A stretch of 64,000 nt of DNA from DASYAE01 sp036501535 (GTDB taxonomy: Bacteria; Actinomycetota; Actinomycetes; Streptomycetales; Catenulisporaceae). Both the position numbers and the translations under genes were made by a program. A model generated the notes under the pieces. It made no database searches, was not told the origin of the DNA, and saw only the letters and a program-made list of their open reading frames with translations. The stretch is taken from positions 24,150 through 88,149 of the forward strand of contig DASYAE010000140.1 in the NCBI GenBank assembly GCA_036501535.1. The letters are read 5' to 3'. Shown here piece by piece: positions 25,349 through 33,073 of this stretch (position 1 is the first letter of the stretch; every line of letters starts with the position of its first letter).

Positions 25349-25993
25349 ATGTCTCTGGTTCGAGTCCACAACTTCGGCATCTCGCTCGACGGCTATGCCA
25401 CCGGCGACGGTCAGACGCTCGAGGCGCCGTTCGGCCACGCCGGACAGCGGCTGCTCGGCTGGTTCATGGACACGCACAGCTTCCACTCGATGCACGGGGA
25501 GCCCGGCGGCAGCACCGGGGTCGACGACGCGATGGCCGGCGCCTGGGGGCCGGGAATCGGCGCCGAGATCATGGGGCGCAACAAGTTCGGGCCGCAGCGC
25601 GGGCCGTGGCAGGACCACGACTGGAAGGGCTGGTGGGGCGAGAACCCGCCGTTCCACACGCCGGTGTTCGTGCTGACCCACCACCCGCGCCCCTCGCTCG
25701 AGATGGAGGGCGGCACGACCTTCCACTTCATCGACGCCACCCCGCAGGAGGCGCTGCGGCAGGCGCGCGAGGCGGCCGGCGGCCTGAACGTGCGGATCGG
25801 CGGAGGCCCCCAGACGGTCCGTCAGTTCCTCGAGGCCGACCTGGTGGACCAGCTGCACGTGGCGGTCGTGCCGATCATCCTGGGCCGCGGCGAGCGGCTG
25901 TGGGACGGGCTGGAGGGCCTGGAGAGCCGGTTCCGGGTCGAGTCGACCACGTCGCCGAGCGGCGTCACGCACATCTGCTTCACCCGGCCCTAG
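25349..25993 (+). CDS. Dihydrofolate reductase-like protein (RibD C-terminal domain family)
   Basis: 214 aa from ATG 25349 after CAGGAG. NADPH-dependent reductase fold: N-terminal NFGISLDGYATG, middle MGRNKFGP, and the cofactor-binding VRIGGGPQTVRQFLEADLVDQLHVAVVPIILGRGERLW motif typical of the RibD_C/DHFR-like family. The physiological substrate of these stand-alone proteins is unknown. Its stop overlaps by a few bases the stop of the convergent marR gene. Confidence 0.88.
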   Translation: MSLVRVHNFGISLDGYATGDGQTLEAPFGHAGQRLLGWFMDTHSFHSMHGEPGGSTGVDDAMAGAWGPGIGAEIMGRNKFGPQRGPWQDHDWKGWWGENPPFHTPVFVLTHHPRPSLEMEGGTTFHFIDATPQEALRQAREAAGGLNVRIGGGPQTVRQFLEADLVDQLHVAVVPIILGRGERLWDGLEGLESRFRVESTTSPSGVTHICFTRP

Positions 25994-26538
25994 GCGGCAG
26001 TGTCAGGCACCGGGAGGTCCGACGCGGCCTTCGCCGCCTCGGTCGCCGAGCCCGGGCCGGTCGCGTCCCGGTTCTCGTCCCGGGACGCGGCGAGCCGGTC
26101 GACCAGCCGGGAGAGCGCGGGCACCGCCGTGTCTATCGCGGCCCGGTCCTCCGGGTCGAGCTCGCCGAGCGCCGCGGCGATCCGGCTGCGGTGCGCCCCG
26201 TGCCAGTCGGTCAGCTGCGCCCGGCCCAGTTCGCTGAGCTCCACCACCGCGGCGCGCCGGTCCGCCGGGTCCACGCCGCGCACCACCAGCCCGCCGTTCA
26301 TCATCTGCCCGATCAGGCCGCTGACCGTGGAGGGGGCCAGCCGCAGCCGGGAGGCCAGGTCGCCGACCCGGGCCGGGGAGCTCTCGGCGAGCGACTGGAG
26401 CAGTTCCACCTGGGCCATCGGCAGCGATTCCCAGGGGTAGTCCGCGCGGATGCTCGAGCGCAGCACCCGCCGCAGCCGCGCCACCACCTCGGTCAGCGCG
26501 TAGGCGTCGGCGGGCTCTTTGGGCTGTGCGGTGGTCAC
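25990..26538 (-). CDS. MarR-family transcriptional regulator
   Basis: 182 aa from GTG 26538. Winged-helix core (about 35-145): PARVGDLASRLRLAPSTVSGLIGQMMNGGLVVRGVDPADRRAAVVELSELG, i.e. recognition helix followed by the DxR wing. No Shine-Dalgarno; TAAAGT six bases before the GTG fits a -10 of a leaderless message. Convergent with the DHFR-like gene. The target is not evident. Confidence 0.85.
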   Translation of the reverse strand: MTTAQPKEPADAYALTEVVARLRRVLRSSIRADYPWESLPMAQVELLQSLAESSPARVGDLASRLRLAPSTVSGLIGQMMNGGLVVRGVDPADRRAAVVELSELGRAQLTDWHGAHRSRIAAALGELDPEDRAAIDTAVPALSRLVDRLAASRDENRDATGPGSATEAAKAASDLPVPDTAA

Positions 26539-26565
26539 CGGCCCACTTTATCGCGGTGCCCGGCC

Positions 26566-26584
26566 CCGGCGGCTAGGCCGCCGG
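26566..26584 (-). terminator. Hairpin after pstB
   Basis: CCGGCGGC (26566-26573) and GCCGCCGG (26577-26584) pair perfectly around TAG, 32 bases past the pstB stop on the minus strand. Confidence 0.5.
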
Positions 26585-26615
26585 AGCCGCAGGTGCGCGC
26601 AGAATGCGCGGCAGA

Positions 26616-27392
26616 TCAGCCGAAGCGGCCGGTGATGTAGTCCTCGGTGGCCCGCTGGGTCGGGTTGGCGAAGATCCGGGTGGTGTCGTCGATCTCGATC
26701 AGCTTGCCCGGCTGGCCGGTGCCCGCGATGTTGAAGAACGCGGTACGGTCCGAGACGCGCGCGGCCTGCTGCATGTTGTGCGTCACGATCACGATCGTGT
26801 ACTCGGACTTCAGCTGCGCGATCAGGTCCTCGATGGCGAGCGTGGAGATCGGGTCGAGGGCGGAGCAGGGCTCGTCCATCAGCAGCACCTCCGGCGAGAC
26901 CGCGATCGCGCGGGCTATGCACAGGCGCTGCTGCTGGCCGCCGGACAGGCCGCCGCCGGGCTTGCCCAGCCGGTCGCCGACCTCGTTCCACAGGTTCGAC
27001 GCGCGCAGCGAGTTCTCCACCAGGCCGTCGAGCTCGCCGCGCCGCCTGATCCCGTTGAGCCGCAGGCCCGCGGCCACGTTCTCGTAGATGGACATGGTCG
27101 GGAACGGGTTCGGCCGCTGGAACACCATGCCGATGGTGCGCCGCACCGAGACCGGGTCGATGGACGCGCCGTAGAGGTCCACGTCGTCCAACATGACCTT
27201 GCCCTCGACGCGGGCGCCCGGGATCACTTCGTGCATCCGGTTGAGCGTGCGCAGCACGGTGGACTTGCCGCAGCCCGAGGGGCCGATGAACGCGGTCACG
27301 GTGCGCGGCTCAACCGTCAGGCTGATGTCTTCGATCGCGCGGGTGGGACCGTAGTAGGCCGACAGGCCCGAGACGTCGATCCGCTTGGCCAT
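26616..27392 (-). CDS. pstB: Phosphate ABC transporter ATP-binding protein PstB
   Basis: 258 aa from ATG 27392 (MAKRIDVSGL), chosen for its GAAGGAAGAA ribosome site; an upstream in-frame start at 27428 would add 12 residues and overlap the regulator gene. Walker A GPSGCGKST, signature LSGGQQQRLCIARA, Walker B VLLMDEPCSALDP, switch VTHNMQQA: all PstB hallmarks. Energises high-affinity phosphate import with the fused PstCA permease and PstS. Confidence 0.96.
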   Translation of the reverse strand: MAKRIDVSGLSAYYGPTRAIEDISLTVEPRTVTAFIGPSGCGKSTVLRTLNRMHEVIPGARVEGKVMLDDVDLYGASIDPVSVRRTIGMVFQRPNPFPTMSIYENVAAGLRLNGIRRRGELDGLVENSLRASNLWNEVGDRLGKPGGGLSGGQQQRLCIARAIAVSPEVLLMDEPCSALDPISTLAIEDLIAQLKSEYTIVIVTHNMQQAARVSDRTAFFNIAGTGQPGKLIEIDDTTRIFANPTQRATEDYITGRFG

Positions 27393-27424
27393 CGCTGGTA
27401 CTTCTTCCTTCGGGTCGGGAACGG

Positions 27425-27853
27425 TCAATCGCCGATGTCGTATACGTAGCCCAGGCCGCGCACGGTGCGCATCCTGGCCAGGGCCTCAGGGTCGGCCTCG
27501 AGGTGCCGGCGCAGCCGGCGGATGTGCACGTCCAGTGTCTTGTTCCGGTCCGGGTAGCCCTCGCCCCAGACCGCGTCGAGCAGCTGACGGCGGGTCAGCA
27601 GCCGCCCGGCGTTCTGCATGAGCACGGCCAGCAGCTCGAACTCCTTGGGCGCCATGTGCACCTGGCGCCCGCCGACCCGCACGGCCATCCCGTCCAGGTT
27701 CAGTTCCACCGGCCCTACTGTCAACAGCCTGAGGCGGCCGAGCGTGGCCGGGGCCACCGGGATGTAGACACCGCGCACCGGGCCGGCCGAGCCGCGCGCG
27801 GCGCGCCGGGACACGGCCGCGGTCCTCGGTGCGGCGGCGCTGCTCGTCGGCAT
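27425..27853 (-). CDS. PhoB/OmpR-type winged-helix DNA-binding protein without receiver domain
   Basis: 142 aa from ATG 27853 with GGAAGGAGA six bases upstream. After about 40 residues rich in Ala/Arg, a complete Trans_reg_C domain follows (about 45-138): PVELNLDGMAVRVGG, the MAPKEFELLAVLMQNAGRLLTRRQLLDAVWG helices and the recognition helix LDVHIRRLRRHLE, with the C-terminal hairpin VRGLGYVYD. There is no phospho-acceptor receiver domain. It sits inside the pst operon between the permease and pstB (32 bases from pstB), so it may be a phosphate-linked regulator acting without direct phosphorylation. Confidence 0.85.
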   Translation of the reverse strand: MPTSSAAAPRTAAVSRRAARGSAGPVRGVYIPVAPATLGRLRLLTVGPVELNLDGMAVRVGGRQVHMAPKEFELLAVLMQNAGRLLTRRQLLDAVWGEGYPDRNKTLDVHIRRLRRHLEADPEALARMRTVRGLGYVYDIGD

Positions 27854-28023
27854 CACGGTCTCCTTCCCTGGGCGACTCTCGGCTCGGGTCCCGACTGGCT
27901 GTGCGGTGCTTGCGTCCTGATCCCCCGGCTCCGGCTCGGGCCCGGCCGCTCCGTCCGCGCGGGCCGCCCGGCTTCGGCGGCGGCCCGGCGGCGGATCCCC
28001 GTCCGGCCCGGCTGTCCGGCCCG

Positions 28024-30084
28024 TCACGCCCGCCCCGGCCGCTTCCACCAGGCGATCAACCGGGCGATCAGGTTGAGCAGCATGACGATCAGGATCAGGG
28101 TCAGCGCCCCCGCCCAGGCCCGGTCCAGGGCCGGCGCGTAGGAGGAGCTGACCTCGGTGTAGATGAACTCCGGCAGCGAGCCCTGCGGCCCGCTGAACGG
28201 GTTCTGGTTGATCGACTCGGTGAAGCCGACCACCAGCAGCACCGGCGCGGTCTCGCCGAACACCCGGGCGACGGCCAGCATGATGCCGGTGATGATGCCC
28301 GGCAGCGCGGTGGGCACGACCACCTTGGTGATGGTGCGCCACTTCGACACGCCCAGCGCGTAGGAGGCCTCGCGCAGGCCGTGCGGGACGAGTTTGAGCA
28401 TCTCCTCGGCGGACCGGATCACCAGCGGCAGCATGATGATCAGCAGCGCCAGGGAGCCGGCGAAGCCGGAGCCGGCCGGCTGGATGTGCAGCGCCAGGAT
28501 CCACAGGGCCAGGACGAACAGGCCGGCCACGATGGAGGGCAGGCCCATCATCACGTCCACGACGAAGGTGACCGCCAGGGCCAGCCTCCCGCGGCCGTAC
28601 TCGACCAGGTAGATCGCGGTGAGTATGCCGATCGGCACCGCCATCACGGTGGCCAGGCCGGCCTGCTCGATCGTGCCGAGGATGGCGTGGTAGGCGCCGC
28701 CGCCGGGTTGGAGGTCGTCGACGCCGCGCATCGAGTGGCTCAGGAACGGCATGCCGAACACGTGCGAGCCGCGGCCCACCACCAGGATCAGGATCGAGGC
28801 CAGCGGCAGGACGGCGATCAGGAACGAGAGCCAGATCCCGATCCGGGCGGTCCAGTCGGTCGCCCGGCGCATCGGATTCGCCTTGCCGAGCGGCGAGGGG
28901 GCCAGCTCGCCGCCGCCGCTGCGCGACATCTCGGCCGCCTTCTTCTCCGCCGCCGCGACCTCGCTGTGCTGGTACGCCTCGACCGGGCTGGCCGCGGCCG
29001 CCGCCCCGGCGCCGGCCGTCGCGACCGCCGGGCTGCCGCCGCCGCCCGTGCTGCGCCGCGCGATGACCCGGGCGACGTAGTTGACGATCAGGGTCATCAC
29101 GAACAGGACGAGGCCGGAGGCGATCAGCGCGCCGCGGCCGTTGGTCAGCGAGTCCTTGAACTCGATCGCGATGTTGGCCGCGATGGTGTTGCCGCCGGGG
29201 TCGAGGAAGTGCGTGAAGAAGGTCGGGATGGTCGCCAGCACCATGGCCACGGCGATGGTCTCGCCCAGCGCCCGGCCGAAGCCGAGCACGATCGCGCTGA
29301 TCACGCCGGAGCGGCCGTACGGCAGCACGGCCAGCCTGATCATCTCCCACTTGGTGGCGCCGAGCGCGTATGCGGCCTCGATGTTCTCCCGCGGGGTCTG
29401 CAGGAACACCTCGCGCGAGATCGCGGCCACGATCGGCAGGATCATGATGGCCAGCACGATGCCGGCGGCGAAGATGGACCGCGGGTTCGGCGCGTCGTGG
29501 TACTTGAAGATCGGGATCCAGCTGCCGAGCACGGTGCCGAAGAACTTCGAGACCCCGGTCATGTGCGGCACCAGGAAGATGATGCCCCACAGGCCGTAGA
29601 CCACGGACGGCACCGCGGCCAGCAGGTCGACGATGTAGCCGAGCAGTTGCGAGAGCCGGCGTGGCGCGTACTGGCTGATGAACAGGGCCGTGCCCACCGC
29701 GATCGGGGCGCCGAGCAGCAGCGCGAACAGCGAGGTGATCAGGGTCCCCCACGCGATCAGGGCGACGCCCCACTCGGAGGGCGATCCGTCCGGGTCCCAC
29801 GCGAACGACGTCAGCCAGTTGACCTTGTCCGCGCCGATCGCGCCCACGGCCTTGGTGACCAGGAAGAGCGCGACCATGATCATGAGGACGAGCAGGAAGA
29901 TCGCCGCGCCGTACGATATGCCGGCGAAGGTGACGTCGCCGCGGCGGGAGTGCCCGGTCAGCCCGGCCGCACCGCCGTGCTTGCTGCGCTTGGGTCGCCG
30001 GGTCGGGCCGTTGTTGCGCGAGGAGATGACCTCATCGGCCGATCCGGCCGTGTCGTCGGCCACGGACGGCGAATCGCCGCTCAT
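28024..30084 (-). CDS. Fused phosphate ABC permease PstC-PstA
   Basis: 686 aa in one open frame from ATG 30084 (AGGAG upstream). Residues about 50-345 are PstC: membrane helices with the permease motif EAAYALGATKWEMIRLAVLPYGRSGVISA and FGRALGETIAV. A Gly/Ala/Ser-rich and then charged linker (about 345-410) leads to PstA (about 415-686): MMGLPSIVAGLF, REASYALGVSKWRTITKVVVPTALPGI and ARVFGETAPVL. Normally two separate genes form the heterodimeric pore. Here the fusion yields one chain with both EAA motifs. The linker is predicted cytoplasmic. Confidence 0.93.
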   Translation of the reverse strand: MSGDSPSVADDTAGSADEVISSRNNGPTRRPKRSKHGGAAGLTGHSRRGDVTFAGISYGAAIFLLVLMIMVALFLVTKAVGAIGADKVNWLTSFAWDPDGSPSEWGVALIAWGTLITSLFALLLGAPIAVGTALFISQYAPRRLSQLLGYIVDLLAAVPSVVYGLWGIIFLVPHMTGVSKFFGTVLGSWIPIFKYHDAPNPRSIFAAGIVLAIMILPIVAAISREVFLQTPRENIEAAYALGATKWEMIRLAVLPYGRSGVISAIVLGFGRALGETIAVAMVLATIPTFFTHFLDPGGNTIAANIAIEFKDSLTNGRGALIASGLVLFVMTLIVNYVARVIARRSTGGGGSPAVATAGAGAAAAASPVEAYQHSEVAAAEKKAAEMSRSGGGELAPSPLGKANPMRRATDWTARIGIWLSFLIAVLPLASILILVVGRGSHVFGMPFLSHSMRGVDDLQPGGGAYHAILGTIEQAGLATVMAVPIGILTAIYLVEYGRGRLALAVTFVVDVMMGLPSIVAGLFVLALWILALHIQPAGSGFAGSLALLIIMLPLVIRSAEEMLKLVPHGLREASYALGVSKWRTITKVVVPTALPGIITGIMLAVARVFGETAPVLLVVGFTESINQNPFSGPQGSLPEFIYTEVSSSYAPALDRAWAGALTLILIVMLLNLIARLIAWWKRPGRA

Positions 30085-30274
30085 CGATACTCCTGACGGT
30101 GCGAGTCTGGGACGGGGTTGTGGCGCGGGGACGGATGCACGAAGGCTGCGTGTGAAGACACATGTGCACGGGGCTGATATGCCGCTCGGCTGCCGCCCGC
30201 GGGGTTGGTCCGCGGTCGGCAGCCGCTCGGGTCCGGCGCCGGGCCGAGCAGTCGGCCGGCGCCGGGAACCGCCG

Positions 30275-31393
30275 TCACTTCATTGCGGTGATCGACTTCA
30301 GAACCTTGGTCTGGACCGCGGTCGGCAGCTCGACGTAGCCGATGCCGGGCAGCTGGGTCTGCTCCGCGGAGCTGTCCATGTACTTCAGGAAGTCCTTGAT
30401 CAGGGGCAGCTGCGCGGCGTTGTTGCCGGAGGCGCAGACGATCTCGTAGGTCACCAGGACGGCCGGGTAGGCGGTCTTCGAGGCGTAGGCGTAGTTGAAC
30501 TGCAGCTGCAGGTCGTCGCCGGTGGCGACCACCTTGGCCTGGTCGATGAAGTTCGCCGCGTTGGTCGCGGTGATCGGGACGTACTGGTTGTTCGCGTTGC
30601 CGACGTTGGCCACCTGCAGCTTGTCCGCCTGGGCGTAGGACAGTTCGGCGTAGCCGATGGCGCCCGGGGTGGTGGAGACCGTCTGCGCGACGCCCGAGCT
30701 CTGGTTCTCACCCTCGCCGCCGCTGCCCGGCCACGCCTTGTTCGCGGCCTCCGGGAAGTCGGTCGGGTCGGTCTGGTTCAGGAAGTTCGAGAAGTTGAAC
30801 GAGGTGCCCGAGGTGTCCGAGCGGTGCACCGTGGTGATGGTCAGGCTCGGGAACGTGGCGCTCGGATTCTCCGCCGCGATCTCCGGGTCGTTCCAGTTGG
30901 TGATCTTGCCGTTGAAGATCTTCGCCAGCGTGGAGGCCTTCAGGTTGATCGACTTGGTCACCCCGGTGACGTTGTACATGACCGAGATCAGGCCGGGCAC
31001 CATCGGCAGGTCGACGGCTGTACCCGTGCCGCAGGCGGCGTTCGCGGCGGACTGGTTGCTGCTGCTGAGCGGGTAGTCCGAGCCGGCGAAGTCGACCTGC
31101 TTGTTCTCGAACGAGGTGAGGCCCGCGCCGGAGCCGTTGCCGTTGTAGTTGACCGTCGCGCCGGGGCAGGCGTCCTGGAAGTCGTTCGCGAACTTGTCGA
31201 TCGCGTTCTGCTGGGCGGTCGACCCGGCGACGTTGAGGGTGCCCGTGGCGCAGGCGACGGAGGCCGACGGCGAGGTCGAGGCCCCGGTGCTCGTCGAGCT
31301 CGCGGGGGTGTTGTTGTTCGTCCCGCAGGCGGCGAGCGTCGCGACGGCGAGCAGGCCGGCGCCCGCGGTGGCGGCGTACCTCTGGAGCTTCAC
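30275..31393 (-). CDS. pstS: Phosphate-binding lipoprotein PstS
   Basis: 372 aa from GTG 31393 (VKLQRYAATAG), selected because a lipoprotein signal with lipobox LAAC follows at once and GAAGGGA precedes it. Mature protein begins with a Ser/Thr/Ala-rich tether. Phosphate-binding segments: AGSTAQQ, GNGSGAG, RSDTSGTSFNFS and GSGGEGENQSSGVAQTV. Extracellular high-affinity phosphate receptor delivering to PstCA. First gene of the leftward pst operon; two PHO-box-like sites lie upstream. Confidence 0.96.
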   Translation of the reverse strand: MKLQRYAATAGAGLLAVATLAACGTNNNTPASSTSTGASTSPSASVACATGTLNVAGSTAQQNAIDKFANDFQDACPGATVNYNGNGSGAGLTSFENKQVDFAGSDYPLSSSNQSAANAACGTGTAVDLPMVPGLISVMYNVTGVTKSINLKASTLAKIFNGKITNWNDPEIAAENPSATFPSLTITTVHRSDTSGTSFNFSNFLNQTDPTDFPEAANKAWPGSGGEGENQSSGVAQTVSTTPGAIGYAELSYAQADKLQVANVGNANNQYVPITATNAANFIDQAKVVATGDDLQLQFNYAYASKTAYPAVLVTYEIVCASGNNAAQLPLIKDFLKYMDSSAEQTQLPGIGYVELPTAVQTKVLKSITAMK

Positions 31394-31529
31394 GGCGGAA
31401 GTCCCTTCACATGGGTGGGCGCCCTCGGTGGACCACCCTCCCTGTGCTGATGCTTCTTGGAAGGGGTAGCTCCGACGGCGGGTCGGGTGAGCCTTGGGTG
31501 TGCTGACGAGTCCGAACGTAGGCAGCGGA

Positions 31530-31558
31530 CGTGAATCGACCGGCGGGGGAGGGTGAAC
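31530..31558 (-). promoter_or_regulatory. Proximal PHO-box-like site
   Basis: On the minus strand GTTCACC (31558-31552) and ATTCACG (31536-31530) are 22 bases apart, i.e. two 11-base steps of the PhoP direct-repeat pattern with a degenerate middle unit. About 140 bases upstream of the pstS start. Confidence 0.55.
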
Positions 31559-31733
31559 GCCAGGTATACAGTCCACAACGTTTGACCGCGCCCACCCTGC
31601 GCATTCTTGTGACACCGCTTTGTGTCTTCCAGGGCGTCATGCGAATTTGGACCGTTTTGTTCCGGTCCGAATGCCCACGGCCCCCTTGCGGCGCGGCGTC
31701 CGGCGCGGCGCTGGCGCAGGTTTATCAGGGCCG

Positions 31734-31751
31734 GGTGAACGGGCCGTGAAC
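31734..31751 (-). promoter_or_regulatory. Distal PHO box, canonical spacing
   Basis: Minus-strand GTTCACG (31751-31745) and GTTCACC (31740-31734) with exact 11-base periodicity, matching the GTTCACC direct-repeat unit known for actinobacterial PhoP. It could serve pstS (340 bases away) or the divergent gene at 31915 (164 bases away). Confidence 0.7.
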
Positions 31752-31914
31752 TGGGCCCGCCGAAACTGCCTGCGCCGATGGGCCTTTCCGGCCGGCCGCC
31801 CCGGTGGACCGGCGCCGGAGCGCGGCGGTAGAAGGATATCCGGCAGATCCGGCAGCACTCTTATAACCGGAAAGCCGGACAGGCCGAGCGGAAATCGACC
31901 GGATTTCGAGTCGG

Positions 31915-33006
31915 ATGACAGGGGGTCTCGTTTTGAGTACCGCGCTGCGCGCAGAAGTCGAATTCACGCGTCCGGCGGAATTCGGGGACCGCTACGTCTG
32001 GAACCCGGCCGCGGACGACGTCCGGCTGGCCCGCGCCTGTATCGACCTGAAGGCCGGGCTGCACCGCGCGGCCGGCGAGGTGCTGGCCGAGAGCCGCGGC
32101 GCGGCCGGGCCCGGTTCCGGCGCCGGTCAAGGTTCTGGTTCACGTTCTGGTTCCCGCTCCGGCCTGGTCGACTCCGCGCTGCGTGCGCACCGCAGCCTGG
32201 TGCTGGCCGCCGCGGCCGCCGACTCCGACACCGCCGAGCAGTGGGCGGCTCGTGATCCCGGGCCGGACGCCCTGCTGCTGCTCGCCCGCACCGCAGCAGC
32301 CAGGGCACTGCGAGCGGCCGACCGGGGCGACTGGCGGGCCGCGCGGCTGGCCGAGATCGCCGCAGCAGGCTGCGAGCGCGCGGCCGTTGCGGCGCCGGGC
32401 GATCCGGTGCCGCTGGTGGTCAAGCTCTCGCTGGCCCGCCTCAGTACCGCGCCTGATACCGCGTCGGCTTGCGAGCACGGCCGCGCCGCGGCCAGGGCGG
32501 CGCTCCTGGACGCCGCCCACGACCTGTTCCGGCAGATCACCGAGATAGACCCGGGCAACCGGGAGGCGCACCACCGGCTGCTCGCGCTGCACTTCGCCCG
32601 GCACGGCGGATCGGCCGCCGAGATGTGGCAGGCCGCCTGGTGGATCGCCGACCGGGTGGCGCAGGACTCGGAGCTGGCGCTGCTTCCGTTCGTGGCGCTG
32701 GCCGAAGACGCGCGGGAACGTCCCGCCGAATCGGGCCCGTGGGCGGACCCGGACTGGCGCCGGGCCGCCGTCGCGGTCTACCGGTCCTGGTTCCCCCGGG
32801 TCGCCCGGGAGTACCGCTTCACACCCGTCGTCGACCTCTCCTGCCTCGGCCACGCCCTGGCGATGGCCCGGCTGAGCGAGGCGCGCCACGTCCTCGGCGC
32901 GATGGGCCCGTTCGCCACCACCGTTCCCTGGGACCTGCACGGGAATCCGGTCGCCGCACTCACCGAGGCCAGGCGCCGGCTCGGGCTGCGCGTGCCAGTG
33001 CTCTGA
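31915..33006 (+). CDS. Predicted all-helical protein, unknown function
   Basis: 363 aa if started at ATG 31915; TTG 31933, which has GGGGG seven bases upstream, is an alternative. No family recognised. A Gly/Ser/Arg-rich insert (about 63-82) separates a short N-terminal part from a long alanine-rich helical region (about 85-220) reminiscent of TPR/helical-hairpin scaffolds (ITEIDPGNREAHHRLLALHFARHGG). The C-terminal half has conserved-looking Trp/Tyr positions (EMWQAAWWIADRV, YRSWFPRVAREYRF). Divergent from pstS, with a canonical PHO box between them, so phosphate control is possible. Followed by an APC permease. Confidence 0.65.
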   Translation: MTGGLVLSTALRAEVEFTRPAEFGDRYVWNPAADDVRLARACIDLKAGLHRAAGEVLAESRGAAGPGSGAGQGSGSRSGSRSGLVDSALRAHRSLVLAAAAADSDTAEQWAARDPGPDALLLLARTAAARALRAADRGDWRAARLAEIAAAGCERAAVAAPGDPVPLVVKLSLARLSTAPDTASACEHGRAAARAALLDAAHDLFRQITEIDPGNREAHHRLLALHFARHGGSAAEMWQAAWWIADRVAQDSELALLPFVALAEDARERPAESGPWADPDWRRAAVAVYRSWFPRVAREYRFTPVVDLSCLGHALAMARLSEARHVLGAMGPFATTVPWDLHGNPVAALTEARRRLGLRVPVL

Positions 33007-33073
33007 CGCACGCGCCGATCCGCCTGCAGACCGCCGACCGCAGACCGCCCATCCGGAAAGGCAGCGCCCAGCG

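Larger units (their letters stand above)
31394..31914. promoter_or_regulatory. Divergent pstS / unknown gene intergenic region
   Basis: 521 bases without a credible gene. It holds both PHO-box-like repeat pairs listed separately. Long for this compact genome, so it probably carries the promoters of both directions. Confidence 0.6.

Noticed and set aside
27854..29800. Long minus-strand frame that would extend the PhoB-like protein upstream to 791 aa
   Set aside because: The extension is the out-of-frame shadow of the PstCA gene; a strong ribosome site marks the real start at 27853.
31394..31615. 74-residue N-terminal extension of PstS
   Set aside because: It would place residues ahead of the lipoprotein signal and cover a PHO-box-like site; the GTG at 31393 gives a proper lipobox signal.
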